17,282 nt of DNA from Hodarchaeum sp048939265 (GCA_048939265.1 JBHLPQ010000074.1:1-17282), one strand, 5' to 3'; positions 1 through 7,207 are shown, counted from the first letter of the stretch. Made by a program: numbers and translations. The notes: generated by a model not told the origin, from the sequence alone.

Positions 1-28
1 TAATTACAAGGAGAAAAACCAAGAGAAT

Positions 29-568
29 TTAATACAAAGAATATACAAAAAGCTGTCTTATATAAGTCTCAGATGCTTCTTTTTCTAAATAAGGCTTCAG
101 GTGTATAATACTATAGCCATAAATTGTAAACATGATTAATGATAAGCACAGATACAAGAATTCTATTCTGTAAAGCGACATCCCAGATGGAAGAATCCCC
201 TCTGGATCCCAAACATGAACTATTGGCATTCGAAAGAAAAACACTATTCCAATAAACAATGAAAGAATTAATGATCTTTTCCAAGAAGTAAACGTCGGAT
301 TTTTGAATCCGTATCCAATTAAAAAACTTCCAATGGAGCTATAGAATGTAAATAAAAGTAATAAAGAAAAGGCTACTGATACAGCTATTTTAAACCAAAT
401 CGCATATACTCCATAGCTTTCATATTCCTGAAAAACTTCAAGATATTTTAATAGGAAAAAACAACCAAGACCTATAATTAATATTCCAATAAATATCCAC
501 ATGCCCATTATTATGCGAATGTCAATTTTTTTTTCTTGTATTGTCTTTTCAGGTACTTGATCAGACAT
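29..568 (-). CDS. Hypothetical four-helix membrane protein
   Basis: A 179-residue protein that I do not assign to a family. It has a charged cytoplasmic-looking N-terminus (about residues 1-18, rich in K, E and D) and then four hydrophobic stretches at roughly 19-42, 55-87, 94-115 and 131-158, with a short charged tail. The spacing suggests two hairpins of membrane helices. No catalytic or metal-binding motif is visible. It is transcribed divergently from the RuBisCO gene across a 176-bp gap. An element reading TTATAAATC on the minus strand lies about 30 nt upstream of the ATG and could be its TATA box, giving a short or absent leader. Reading it as a real gene rests on the uninterrupted frame and the coherent membrane topology; the function is unknown. 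Confidence 0.75.
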   Translation of the reverse strand: MSDQVPEKTIQEKKIDIRIIMGMWIFIGILIIGLGCFFLLKYLEVFQEYESYGVYAIWFKIAVSVAFSLLLLFTFYSSIGSFLIGYGFKNPTFTSWKRSLILSLFIGIVFFFRMPIVHVWDPEGILPSGMSLYRIEFLYLCLSLIMFTIYGYSIIHLKPYLEKEASETYIRQLFVYSLY

Positions 569-744
569 AGATAACTATCCAAAATTTTCATTCAAGATTT
601 ATAATTTTTACAACAGTAGCTCTTATTGAAGTTGCCTTTCATTACATTTTTTGAAGAATCAGCTGTATTAATGAAAAAGAAATTCTGCATTTAAAGGAGT
701 AAAAAACTGTTAAAATTTTAAAATTCACCTCAGGGGATTTTATT
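569..744. promoter_or_regulatory. Divergent promoter region, membrane protein and RuBisCO
   Basis: This AT-rich gap separates two divergent starts. On the plus strand a TATA-like CATTTAAAG at about 689-697 would place the transcription start near 718-722. That gives a leader of about 25 nt carrying AGGGGAT at 732-738, which ends 6 nt before the RuBisCO ATG. A 12-bp palindrome, TTAAAATTTTAA, lies at 710-721 over the predicted start. On the minus strand TTATAAATC (about 597-605) suits the membrane protein. The assignments rest on position and base pattern only. Confidence 0.4.
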
Positions 745-2049
745 ATGACAAAAGAGAAGATTGAATGGTATCACGATTTTATTAAGAGAGATTACCAACC
801 CAAAACTAGTGATTTAGTTGCGCTTTATTATTTTGATAAATCAGGTGAGGTTTCGATTGATGATACGATCGGCCGGCTAGCTTCTGAATCCTCCATTGGT
901 ACTTGGACTACATTAGAAACATTGGATGATCGCATATTTGATATGAGAGGATTAGCATTTTGGAACGATGATCATTTAGTAAAAATCGCCTATCCACTAA
1001 TTTTATGGGAGAAAGACAATATTCCACAGCTGATGTCTGGGATAGCTGGAAATATCTTTGGTATGAAAGCAATTAAAAACCTACGGCTTATAGACGCAAC
1101 TATTCCCTTGGAATATATTAAAGTATCAAAAGGGCCACATATGGGGGTTGAAGCAATTCAGAGAATCTTCAAGAAGAAAGCAGGCCCTTTATTAGCCTGT
1201 GTTCCGAAACCTAAAATTGGCCTGACTGTAGAACAACATTGTGAAATAGCATGGGATTTTTGGAGTGCTGGAGGTGACTTAGTTAAGGATGATGAGAACC
1301 TCACCTCACAATCATTCAATGTCTTTGAGAAACGTGTTGAACAGATGGCAAAGGTACGCGATAAGGCTGAGAACGAAACAGGTGAAATCAAAGATGCACT
1401 TATCAATGTGACCGCAGAAACATATGAAATGGAGAGGCGTGTTAAAATTATTCATGATCACGGTTTTAAATATTTCATGGTTGATGTGGTAACTACTGGT
1501 TTTTCAAGTGTTCAAACCCTTAGAAATGTAGCAGAAGATTTAGATATGGCAATACATGCTCACAGGGCTATGCATGCGACGTTCACTAAACACTATACCC
1601 ATGGTATCAGTATGTATTTCTTGGCAAAATTGATGAGATTAATTGGTGTTGATAATATTCACATTGGTACTGTTGTTGGTAAGCTTGATAGTCCGAAGGA
1701 GGATGTTTTAGATATGAGAGATCTTCTTCTCAAACAAAAAATCGTCGAGGATGCGGGAAGAAGACTTCCTCAATCTTGGGGAAATATTAAACCTACCCTA
1801 CCAGTCGCATCTGGTGGGTTACACCCAGGGGTTCTTCCAGAAGTTTTGACTGTGTATGGAACCACTGATATGGTTTTACAAGTTGGTGGAGGGATTCATG
1901 GACATCCTGGAGGCACACATACTGGTACTAAAGCTACCGTTCAAGCGATTGAGGCATGGAAAGAGGAAATTTCGCTTGAAGAGAAAGCCAAATCACACCC
2001 CGAACTCCAACAAGCTTTAGATAAATGGGGTTATCTGAGACCTGTTTGA
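745..2049 (+). CDS. rbcL: Ribulose-1,5-bisphosphate carboxylase, form III
   Basis: A 434-residue RuBisCO large subunit of archaeal type. Known form III enzymes carboxylate ribulose bisphosphate derived from AMP or nucleoside salvage, giving 3-phosphoglycerate in the cytoplasm. Active-site residues are present (spinach numbers in brackets): E48 (60), T53-W54 (65-66), N103 (123), K155 (175), K157 (177), K181 (201, carbamylated), D183 and E184 (203, 204), H273-R274 (294-295), H277 (298), H306 (327), loop-6 K313 (334), S356-G-G (379-381) and GGG 381-383. The C-terminal stretches SGGLHPG and GGGIHGHP are typical of form III, not of the RuBisCO-like form IV, which loses catalytic residues. AGGGGAT, 6 nt upstream, supports the ATG. 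No AMP phosphorylase or ribose-1,5-bisphosphate isomerase gene lies in the window, so the pathway is inferred. The gene ends 2 nt from the convergent cysteine synthase gene. Confidence 0.95.
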   Translation: MTKEKIEWYHDFIKRDYQPKTSDLVALYYFDKSGEVSIDDTIGRLASESSIGTWTTLETLDDRIFDMRGLAFWNDDHLVKIAYPLILWEKDNIPQLMSGIAGNIFGMKAIKNLRLIDATIPLEYIKVSKGPHMGVEAIQRIFKKKAGPLLACVPKPKIGLTVEQHCEIAWDFWSAGGDLVKDDENLTSQSFNVFEKRVEQMAKVRDKAENETGEIKDALINVTAETYEMERRVKIIHDHGFKYFMVDVVTTGFSSVQTLRNVAEDLDMAIHAHRAMHATFTKHYTHGISMYFLAKLMRLIGVDNIHIGTVVGKLDSPKEDVLDMRDLLLKQKIVEDAGRRLPQSWGNIKPTLPVASGGLHPGVLPEVLTVYGTTDMVLQVGGGIHGHPGGTHTGTKATVQAIEAWKEEISLEEKAKSHPELQQALDKWGYLRPV

Positions 2050-2051
2050 AT

Positions 2052-3038
2052 CTATGTTTGCCATAAATCGGTACTCAAATATTTGAGTCCTGAATCAGAG
2101 AGCACAACGAGGACATTTTTTCCTTTCAATGGCCCTTGAAGAAGCTGCAAAGCTCCATAAACATTAGCACCCGATGATGGGCCTGCAAAGATTCCTTCTT
2201 CTTTAGCTAATCTTCTTGTTGTAGTATATGCTTCCTCATCTGTTACTTGTAAAGCTCCATCTATATGAGCACCTTGGAGAAATTTTAACTCCGACATTGA
2301 ATAGCCTCCACCTTGTATTTTATGATCTCCTTTCCTCAGAACTGTTTTCCCTGCAATTACTGCAGCATTTGAAGGTTCTATAATATAACATTTAATTTCT
2401 GGATTAAATTCCTTAAAAGCCTTGCAAAGGCCCGCAAAAGTTCCCCCTGTACCCATAAAATCACAGAAACCACCGATTTTTCCATCTGTTTGCTGGAGAA
2501 TTTCTTTTGTGGCACTTAAATACCAAGCGTTGAAATTTCCAGTTAAATCAAATTGATCACATCGGAAAGCTCCACGTTCTTTTACGATACGGTTTGTTTC
2601 TCGTTCTACTAGTTCCAATGATTCTCCTGACACTGTACCTGGTATTGATCCTGGAGCTTGTTCAACTAGAACAACCTCAGCTCCCAATGCTCTCATCATT
2701 CGCGCCCTTTCATTTGTATTTCCCTTACTCATGACTGCGACAAATGGATATCCTTTATTCCCACAAACAATCGCCAACCCTGTTCCAGTATTACCACTGG
2801 TCAGTTCAACTACAGTTTGGTTTGGTTTTAAGACACCTGACTCTTCTGCTTCCTCGATCATCTGCAGAGCTATCCTGTCTTTTTTTGAAAACCCAGGATT
2901 CAGATACTCTAATTTTGCGAAAATATTGCCATCTAAATCTTTTGTTAAGCGAGACAATTGAACTAATGGTGTATTTCCAATTACTTCCAAAACTGATTTG
3001 CAGATGTTGCCACTTCGATCCAAACTAATCATTTCCAT
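2052..3038 (-). CDS. Cysteine synthase family PLP enzyme (CysK/CysM-like)
   Basis: A 328-residue fold-type II PLP enzyme. Members replace the beta substituent of O-acetylserine, O-phosphoserine or serine with sulfide or homocysteine. Visible hallmarks: NPGFSKKDR with the PLP lysine K53; the substrate loop TSGNTG (80-85); the phosphate-binding GTGGT (196-200); S288 in GPSSGA, expected to contact the PLP ring nitrogen; and DSGLKYLST near the C-terminus. No CBS domain follows, so it is the short CysK-like form. The stretch QFDLTGNFNAW (162-172) differs from the NPAN-type motif usual in O-acetylserine sulfhydrylases, so the acyl donor is uncertain and cystathionine beta-synthase activity is possible. 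It is third in a minus-strand run, 10 nt after the maspardin-like gene. No clear Shine-Dalgarno site is seen, which fits co-translation. M3 is an alternative start. Confidence 0.9.
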   Translation of the reverse strand: MEMISLDRSGNICKSVLEVIGNTPLVQLSRLTKDLDGNIFAKLEYLNPGFSKKDRIALQMIEEAEESGVLKPNQTVVELTSGNTGTGLAIVCGNKGYPFVAVMSKGNTNERARMMRALGAEVVLVEQAPGSIPGTVSGESLELVERETNRIVKERGAFRCDQFDLTGNFNAWYLSATKEILQQTDGKIGGFCDFMGTGGTFAGLCKAFKEFNPEIKCYIIEPSNAAVIAGKTVLRKGDHKIQGGGYSMSELKFLQGAHIDGALQVTDEEAYTTTRRLAKEEGIFAGPSSGANVYGALQLLQGPLKGKNVLVVLSDSGLKYLSTDLWQT

Positions 3039-3048
3039 TATTAATAAC

Positions 3049-3846
3049 TTATTTTTCTATAAACTGCTCCAAAACTTGGGTATATTCATCACCCATGGTA
3101 AGATAAGGAAAATGGTTTGCTTCTTTGTAAAATGTCTTCACAGAAGCTTCAGGATAGGCTTTTTTCAAATCATCCTGCAGTTGTTTTGGTACCAGTGGAT
3201 CTTCTAGCGTTTCTATGATTAGTACTTGATCTATTGGTGCTTTTTGAAGACCCTCATTCGTTATAAAACTCTTTAATCGGGCCATTAGTGTCTTTTTTGA
3301 TAGGTGTTCCTCTAATTGGATGAGAAGATATTCACGAGTTTGGTCATGTTCAATTGATAACAAGCTTCTTTTCATGATTCTTTTTATCAGAAAAGTAGGG
3401 ATTATTTTTTCAATCATCAACAATCTCTTGTATTTTTGATTATAAAAATAAGTAGTTATGAAGGTGTTTGAAAGAACAAGTTTATGAACCATTTCCTTAT
3501 ATTCAGAGGCGAATTTTTGAGCTAGATATCCACCAAATGATGTTCCAACCAATATAATTTTTTTCACATTGATTTTGTTAAGTATTTCATGTATTCCTCG
3601 TGATAGTTCATTGGTTCCGATTATAGGAGGCAGGTTGAAGCTTACGATTCGATATGAACTCATGAGCGATTGCATTGGTATCCAAAATATTTCCCCATTG
3701 CCCGTTGTTCCATGCAAAAAAACAATAACATAATCAGAAGTTGCCTCCCCGATATCATAAAATTGCCATTTTGTATTATTTGAAACTACTTCTTTAGTTT
3801 CATGCTGTTGTTGGAATGATTTTAAATCTGTCATTGACCAAGACAT
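3049..3846 (-). CDS. Maspardin (SPG21/ACP33)-like alpha/beta hydrolase
   Basis: A 265-residue alpha/beta hydrolase. The oxyanion region is FLHGTTG (43-49), the nucleophile elbow is GTSFGG with S103, a candidate acid is D216, and the expected histidine is H245 in ANHFPYL. Several stretches match what I recall of human maspardin in order: W-x-x-YD-x-G at the start, GASLGGFLAQKFA against GTSFGGYLAQKFA, LxNxFxxT followed by NQ, a Lys-rich helix, and a late NFPYL against HFPYL. That makes maspardin the closest family I can name. As I remember it, the eukaryotic protein has N where this one has H245, so this copy keeps a plausible full triad and may be catalytic. Maspardin itself acts in endosomal and trans-Golgi trafficking through protein binding. 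The substrate is unknown. It lies in an operon with a DinB-like gene (39-nt gap) and a cysteine synthase gene (10-nt gap). M5 is an alternative start. Confidence 0.78.
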   Translation of the reverse strand: MSWSMTDLKSFQQQHETKEVVSNNTKWQFYDIGEATSDYVIVFLHGTTGNGEIFWIPMQSLMSSYRIVSFNLPPIIGTNELSRGIHEILNKINVKKIILVGTSFGGYLAQKFASEYKEMVHKLVLSNTFITTYFYNQKYKRLLMIEKIIPTFLIKRIMKRSLLSIEHDQTREYLLIQLEEHLSKKTLMARLKSFITNEGLQKAPIDQVLIIETLEDPLVPKQLQDDLKKAYPEASVKTFYKEANHFPYLTMGDEYTQVLEQFIEK

Positions 3847-3885
3847 GTTTTCTACTTCCTATATATATTTAGATGAATCCTTTTT

Positions 3886-4389
3886 TCAGTGCCAACTTAT
3901 TCGTTGACTATTTGAATCTCGTAGCACTTTATTCAATTCCCCAATATGGTGCATGTTATGTCTTAATAAGTAGATTAGTTTCTCAAAGACAAGCAAATCT
4001 CCCTGATCAAATTCATCTGTGTCAAAGAATTCCTCATCTGTGGAGTTAGTTAGTACATCAGAAATTACCTGCTCAACCTCTTCAAGATATTGTAAGAGAA
4101 ACCCTTTGGTAATTCTGGATTTCTTTTTAGTAATTTCTTCTTCTGAATCAATCTCCCAATTAATATTCGCTCGTTTTCCCCATTTCATTCCATGCGGCGT
4201 ATTACGACTATAAAATTCAGCAGTTTCGATAATGTGGTATATATTCCATGAATACGACCAATCATTTACTGTTGTTAGCCAAAATTCTTCCGAAATATTG
4301 TTAATTGCTTGTCGTAACATACTCCAGCTATTCTGGAATTCTTTCAATAATATGACGCCTATCCTCTTTCCCTGATTTTCAGTACTCAT
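3886..4389 (-). CDS. DinB/YfiT-type metal-binding four-helix protein
   Basis: A 167-residue protein with the spacing of the DinB-like superfamily, four-helix bundles that hold one metal through three histidines. Here H52 sits in WNIYHIIETAEFY, and H144 and H148 sit in LLRHNMHHIGELN, the HxxxH pair of the last helix. Family members include thiol-dependent S-transferases (bacillithiol or mycothiol systems) as well as many proteins of unknown role. A thiol-transfer role would suit the downstream cysteine synthase gene, but that is inference. Upstream on the coding strand, GATGTGAT precedes the ATG and could serve as a weak Shine-Dalgarno site. It is the promoter-proximal gene of a three-gene minus-strand unit, and its upstream region is shared with the divergent 4597 gene. 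Confidence 0.75.
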   Translation of the reverse strand: MSTENQGKRIGVILLKEFQNSWSMLRQAINNISEEFWLTTVNDWSYSWNIYHIIETAEFYSRNTPHGMKWGKRANINWEIDSEEEITKKKSRITKGFLLQYLEEVEQVISDVLTNSTDEEFFDTDEFDQGDLLVFEKLIYLLRHNMHHIGELNKVLRDSNSQRISWH

Positions 4390-4461
4390 CTTTAATCACA
4401 TCTAATTACACATTTCAGTATTTTGTGATGATTTGAGTATGAACTGATTAAACTATCATAC

Positions 4462-4542
4462 TATTATTTTTAATAATATGTATGTTCTTACTTTGGAACA
4501 GTAAGTTCTAATCTAGAAACAGTATGTTCTATTGTACAACCT
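4462..4542. promoter_or_regulatory. Three phased 21-bp operator-like repeats with adjoining palindrome
   Basis: Three imperfect tandem repeats begin at 4480, 4501 and 4522, a period of exactly 21 bp. All start GTA(T/A)GTTCT. The first unit holds the inverted repeat TGTTC...GAACA and the second TTCTA-ATC-TAGAA; the third is more decayed. Just before them lies the dyad TATTATT-TTT-AATAATA (4462-4478). A TATA-like CTTTTAAATG follows at about 4541-4550, 47-56 nt before the 4597 start, so the array sits directly upstream of that promoter. A 21-bp period places repeats on the same face of the helix, as expected for cooperative binding. The binding protein is unknown. Confidence 0.5.
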
Positions 4543-4596
4543 TTTAAATGTTCATTTTTTATTGCAGCTTAGACTCACAATAGGAAGTTATGAAAT

Positions 4597-5304
4597 ATGG
4601 CAATAAATGGCAATATTTTGAAGTACGGTATTTTTGCAATTGTGATAGGTGGTATTATTGCGACTACTGCTTTTATCGTTGCTTACAATTTATTAAATAA
4701 TGAAGATACAAATGGTAATGGAAATGGTAATGGTGAACCGCCTCAAGGAGGAATAGGTGCCCAAATTGCTGCCAGAATGGCTGCGTCTGAAGAGAATATT
4801 TCCTATGTTTGGTGTTATAACAATACTTGGGTAAATCTCAACCTCAGTTCACATTATGATGAGTATATAGATGGAATTCGCGTTGGATTAGTTGAAGATA
4901 CTCCAAAGATGGCGTTAATTCATGAACCTGTTGCGGATGTGGTAGATATAGATCAACAAGATCTAAATGATGTCATGGCTGGCTTTCGAGGAGCTCTTGA
5001 AGTATTAAATGATACAAGTAAGACGATCACTGATATAGATGATATTTGGCCTCCCTCATTTATATGTGACATAGCATACGAAGATGAAACGTCCTTATCA
5101 ATTATTTTTTCTAAAGAACACAACATACTCAGTGTAGTGAATGGCACTTGGGAGTTGTCTCAACATACACATCATGAAATACATACGGTGAATGTAGCAT
5201 ATAATTATGATGACCTGGTTTTTCTCCCAATCACTGATGTTCAACCAATTTTAACTGCAATCCAAAGTTTCGAGCAATTAATCTATGCCACGTTTCCAGT
5301 ATAA
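4597..5304 (+). CDS. Hypothetical membrane-anchored extracellular protein
   Basis: A 235-residue protein with one N-terminal hydrophobic helix (about 8-32), a flexible linker with NG repeated four times (39-46, encoded by six-base repeats at 4711-4734), and an ectodomain from about residue 50. The ectodomain has two cysteines (C73, C157), which could form a disulfide, and five N-x-S/T sequons (N67, N75, N82, N138, N182), consistent with an archaeal N-glycosylated surface protein. I do not recognise a domain. AGGAAG at 4582-4587 lies 9 nt upstream of the ATG; a nearer ATG at 4590 is in another frame. Upstream are three phased 21-bp repeats, and downstream is a gene for a membrane-bound winged-helix protein. 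The pair may form a sensing unit, but nothing in the sequence proves interaction. Confidence 0.75.
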   Translation: MAINGNILKYGIFAIVIGGIIATTAFIVAYNLLNNEDTNGNGNGNGEPPQGGIGAQIAARMAASEENISYVWCYNNTWVNLNLSSHYDEYIDGIRVGLVEDTPKMALIHEPVADVVDIDQQDLNDVMAGFRGALEVLNDTSKTITDIDDIWPPSFICDIAYEDETSLSIIFSKEHNILSVVNGTWELSQHTHHEIHTVNVAYNYDDLVFLPITDVQPILTAIQSFEQLIYATFPV

Positions 5305-5312
5305 CTTCAAAG

Positions 5313-5352
5313 GAGGGTATTATCCCCTCATATTTTCTTATCTTGTTTTTTT
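5313..5352 (+). terminator. Probable terminator after the 4597 gene
   Basis: A short stem, GAGGG (5313-5317) against CCCTC (5325-5329), encloses a 7-nt loop. It is followed by a T-rich stretch with a T7 run at about 5346-5352. It begins 9 nt after the stop of the ectodomain gene. The stem is only 5 bp, so the T-rich tract may be the main signal, as is common in archaea. Note that AAGGAGG within it also resembles a Shine-Dalgarno site but has no start codon nearby. Confidence 0.45.
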
Positions 5353-5361
5353 ATTCCTATA

Positions 5362-5390
5362 ACAAAACATTTTTGTGTACATAAATATTG
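5362..5390 (+). promoter_or_regulatory. Promoter and inverted repeat of the winged-helix gene
   Basis: A perfect inverted repeat, ACAAAA-CAT-TTTTGT, lies at 5362-5376. It is followed by a TATA-like ATAAATATT at 5381-5389. The ATG at 5405 is about 20 nt beyond the TATA centre and no Shine-Dalgarno site precedes it, so the message is probably leaderless or nearly so. An inverted repeat just upstream of the TATA box could be an operator, possibly for self-regulation. Confidence 0.4.
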
Positions 5391-5404
5391 ATTAGTATGA
5401 TTTT

Positions 5405-5842
5405 ATGAGTATCGAAGTAGAAGACCTTCTGCAAGGAAAAACCCTTCAAATCTATTGGTACCTACTTACTCACGGTAGTTCTGGGATTCGGGAGATACAG
5501 AAAGAGCTGAAAATTCCTTCCCCTTCCACGGTTTCTTATCACATAAATAAACTTGTTCAGGCTGAACTGGTTATTCAATCTGAAGAAACTGGGAAGTATC
5601 TTGTAAAATCAGAAGTGAAAAATGGCATAATGGGACTCTATGTTAAAATTGGTCGTAGAATGATCCCTCGAATGCTATTATATTTATCATTCTTCTTAAT
5701 AGGCTCTTTAATATCGCTTTTTATTATTCTCTTTAAAGGGAGTGTAACACCAGTCGAATTCTTATTTCTTCTTTTTTCTTTGAGTGCGGCTGGTATTTTT
5801 ATCTTCGAGACGTATAAGATATGGAATATGAAACCTCTATAG
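5405..5842 (+). CDS. Membrane-anchored winged helix-turn-helix regulator
   Basis: A 145-residue protein with two parts. Residues about 5-70 form a winged helix: GIREIQKELKIPSPSTVSYH is a clear helix-turn-helix with a recognition helix around S41-L50, followed by the wing SEETGKYLVKS. Residues 88-110 and 116-139 are two hydrophobic helices separated by a short loop. The DNA-binding domain should therefore face the cytoplasm, tethered to the membrane. Such architecture is common in archaea as one-component sensors whose ligand or trigger is unknown. It follows the ectodomain gene after 100 nt that contain a probable terminator and its own TATA-like element, so it is probably transcribed separately. 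No cysteine cluster or ligand domain is visible. Confidence 0.82.
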   Translation: MSIEVEDLLQGKTLQIYWYLLTHGSSGIREIQKELKIPSPSTVSYHINKLVQAELVIQSEETGKYLVKSEVKNGIMGLYVKIGRRMIPRMLLYLSFFLIGSLISLFIILFKGSVTPVEFLFLLFSLSAAGIFIFETYKIWNMKPL

Positions 5843-5916
5843 TTCAGAGAGAGTTGATTACCAATATCAAATTGTTTTTATTTGGATGAATAGTTTTCAA
5901 TTTTTGAGGAATACCT

Positions 5917-6732
5917 TTGTATATTAATACACACTTCCACCTAGATGATCCTTGGTTGAAAGGAGACCAGAGACGCCAAGAAGCAATTCAAGATATTGAT
6001 AGGAATCATATTGTGACATTTGCGCAGTCTTGCAGTATTGAATCATATGAGAAAATCCTAGCTTATTCAAATCAATCAAAATTTATTTTTCCTTCTTTTG
6101 GTATTCTTCCTTGGTATGCTCACGAGTACATTGATCGTATTGAAGAAATCAGTGATCTTTGTGAAGGAGCTATGATGCTAGGAGAGGTAGGATTAGATGA
6201 AAGAAATGCTGAAGATAAAGCCTGTATTCCTCATCAACGCCCATTATTCAAAATTTTCTTAGAAGCAGCAGAAAGTAAGAATTTACTAATGAATCTCCAC
6301 TTTCGTGGAACAGAGAAAGAAGGACTTAATCTGTTAAAATCCTATAATATCAAGAAGGCTATCTTTCATTCGTATTCAGGTTCTTTGGAATTAATGGAAC
6401 AAATCACAGATCAAGGATATTTTTATTCAGTTGGTCTTTCAAGTCTGTTCTTGAATCGTATGAAAAGCGTTAGAAGGGATCTCTTTGTGGAGAAAGTCAG
6501 GAGTATTCCAGATGATTTGTTGGTACTCGAAATTGATGAACTCCCAACCATTGAATGGTTCAAAATGGATTTCGAAGTAAGTTCAACTCTGTTTCCTAAG
6601 ATAATAAAGGCTATAGCAGAAATTAGAAACAGTACTCCTGAAGAAATTGAATCACAATGTCATAAAAATGTCTTGAAACTAGTAGGTAATGATCCAAGGT
6701 TGAGGAACATCGTTAAAGTCTTAAAGAAATAA
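5917..6732 (+). CDS. TatD-family metal-dependent hydrolase, TTG start
   Basis: A 271-residue TIM-barrel metallohydrolase of the TatD type, a family of two-metal DNases and related phosphoesterases. Metal ligands are visible in order: H6 and H8 in THFHLDD, E90 in GEVGLDE, H128 in NLHFRG, H151 in FHSYSG and D207 in EIDELP. The last motif is ETDxP in most relatives. The N-terminal HxH defines the start: the codon is TTG at 5917, an in-frame TGA lies at 5905, and any later ATG would remove the motif. GAGGA (5906-5910) is placed 6 nt upstream, which supports the TTG. It is followed after 16 nt by the cysteine-rich gene, probably in one operon. The exact substrate (DNA end, D-aminoacyl-tRNA or other) cannot be told from sequence. 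Confidence 0.88.
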   Translation: MYINTHFHLDDPWLKGDQRRQEAIQDIDRNHIVTFAQSCSIESYEKILAYSNQSKFIFPSFGILPWYAHEYIDRIEEISDLCEGAMMLGEVGLDERNAEDKACIPHQRPLFKIFLEAAESKNLLMNLHFRGTEKEGLNLLKSYNIKKAIFHSYSGSLELMEQITDQGYFYSVGLSSLFLNRMKSVRRDLFVEKVRSIPDDLLVLEIDELPTIEWFKMDFEVSSTLFPKIIKAIAEIRNSTPEEIESQCHKNVLKLVGNDPRLRNIVKVLKK

Positions 6733-6748
6733 AAGGAAGAAATAACTT

Positions 6749-7207
6749 ATGAGTAATATCTGGGAAAAAATTCGGTTAATTCGCCAGAGTTGGAGAGACC
6801 CAAAGAAGTTAAATGTTTTACTTGATGAATGGGAAAGAAGCTTCGGTGATGTATATAATCAAATGGCAGAGGAACTTGTAGCGGAACATACGCGTACAGC
6901 TTGGGCAAAACTTTCATCCCAAAAAGAAGTTACATCCTTAGATGCCTTGATAAGTATTCTTTGGGAAGAATGGACAGAAGGAGAATTTACTATTGAGCGA
7001 ACTGAAACAGAAGTGCAAATTTATTGTACAAAATGTCCAATAGCAGATGCTTATAAGTCTATTAACAAAGAAAAATATGGTATATTATTCCATTGTAATG
7101 AGGATCCTTTTATCGTTGAAGGGTTTAACCCAGAAATAAAATTCAGACGCACAAAGACACTCATGAATTCTGATGATTGTTGTGATCATTTATACTCTTT
7201 GAAGTGA
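6749..7207 (+). CDS. L-2-amino-thiazoline-4-carboxylate hydrolase-like protein
   Basis: A 152-residue protein with an N-terminal helical half and a cysteine-rich C-terminal half: YCTKCPIAD (C93, C96), FHCNEDP (C116), FNPEI, an arginine-rich stretch and SDDCCDHLY (C144, C145). This order of Cys-Pro, C-x-x-D, NP and a final C-x-H or C-x-F resembles the family named after L-2-amino-thiazoline-4-carboxylate hydrolase, which opens the thiazoline ring on a route to L-cysteine. Many members of that family are of unknown role, and five cysteines may instead hold a metal or cluster. AGGAAG precedes the ATG at a normal distance. It is linked to the TatD gene by a 16-nt gap and converges on the LutA-like gene with 11 nt between stops. 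Confidence 0.6.
   Translation: MSNIWEKIRLIRQSWRDPKKLNVLLDEWERSFGDVYNQMAEELVAEHTRTAWAKLSSQKEVTSLDALISILWEEWTEGEFTIERTETEVQIYCTKCPIADAYKSINKEKYGILFHCNEDPFIVEGFNPEIKFRRTKTLMNSDDCCDHLYSLK

Noticed and set aside
1158..1406. Minus-strand frame of 82 codons inside RuBisCO
   Set aside because: It lies opposite the most conserved catalytic part of RuBisCO and has a composition typical of an antisense frame.
745..2049. RuBisCO-like protein (form IV) as an alternative call
   Set aside because: Form IV proteins lack several catalytic residues. Here the carbamylated lysine K181, the metal ligands D183 and E184, loop-6 K313 and the phosphate-binding glycines are all present.
2731..3207. Overlapping plus-strand open frames opposite the cysteine synthase and maspardin-like genes
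   Set aside because: They are mirror frames of well-supported genes, with no ribosome-binding sites and no plausible domains.
4711..4734. Six-base AATGGT-type repeat as a regulatory or mobile repeat
   Set aside because: It lies in frame and encodes four Asn-Gly pairs in a linker of the 4597 protein; a coding linker explains it.
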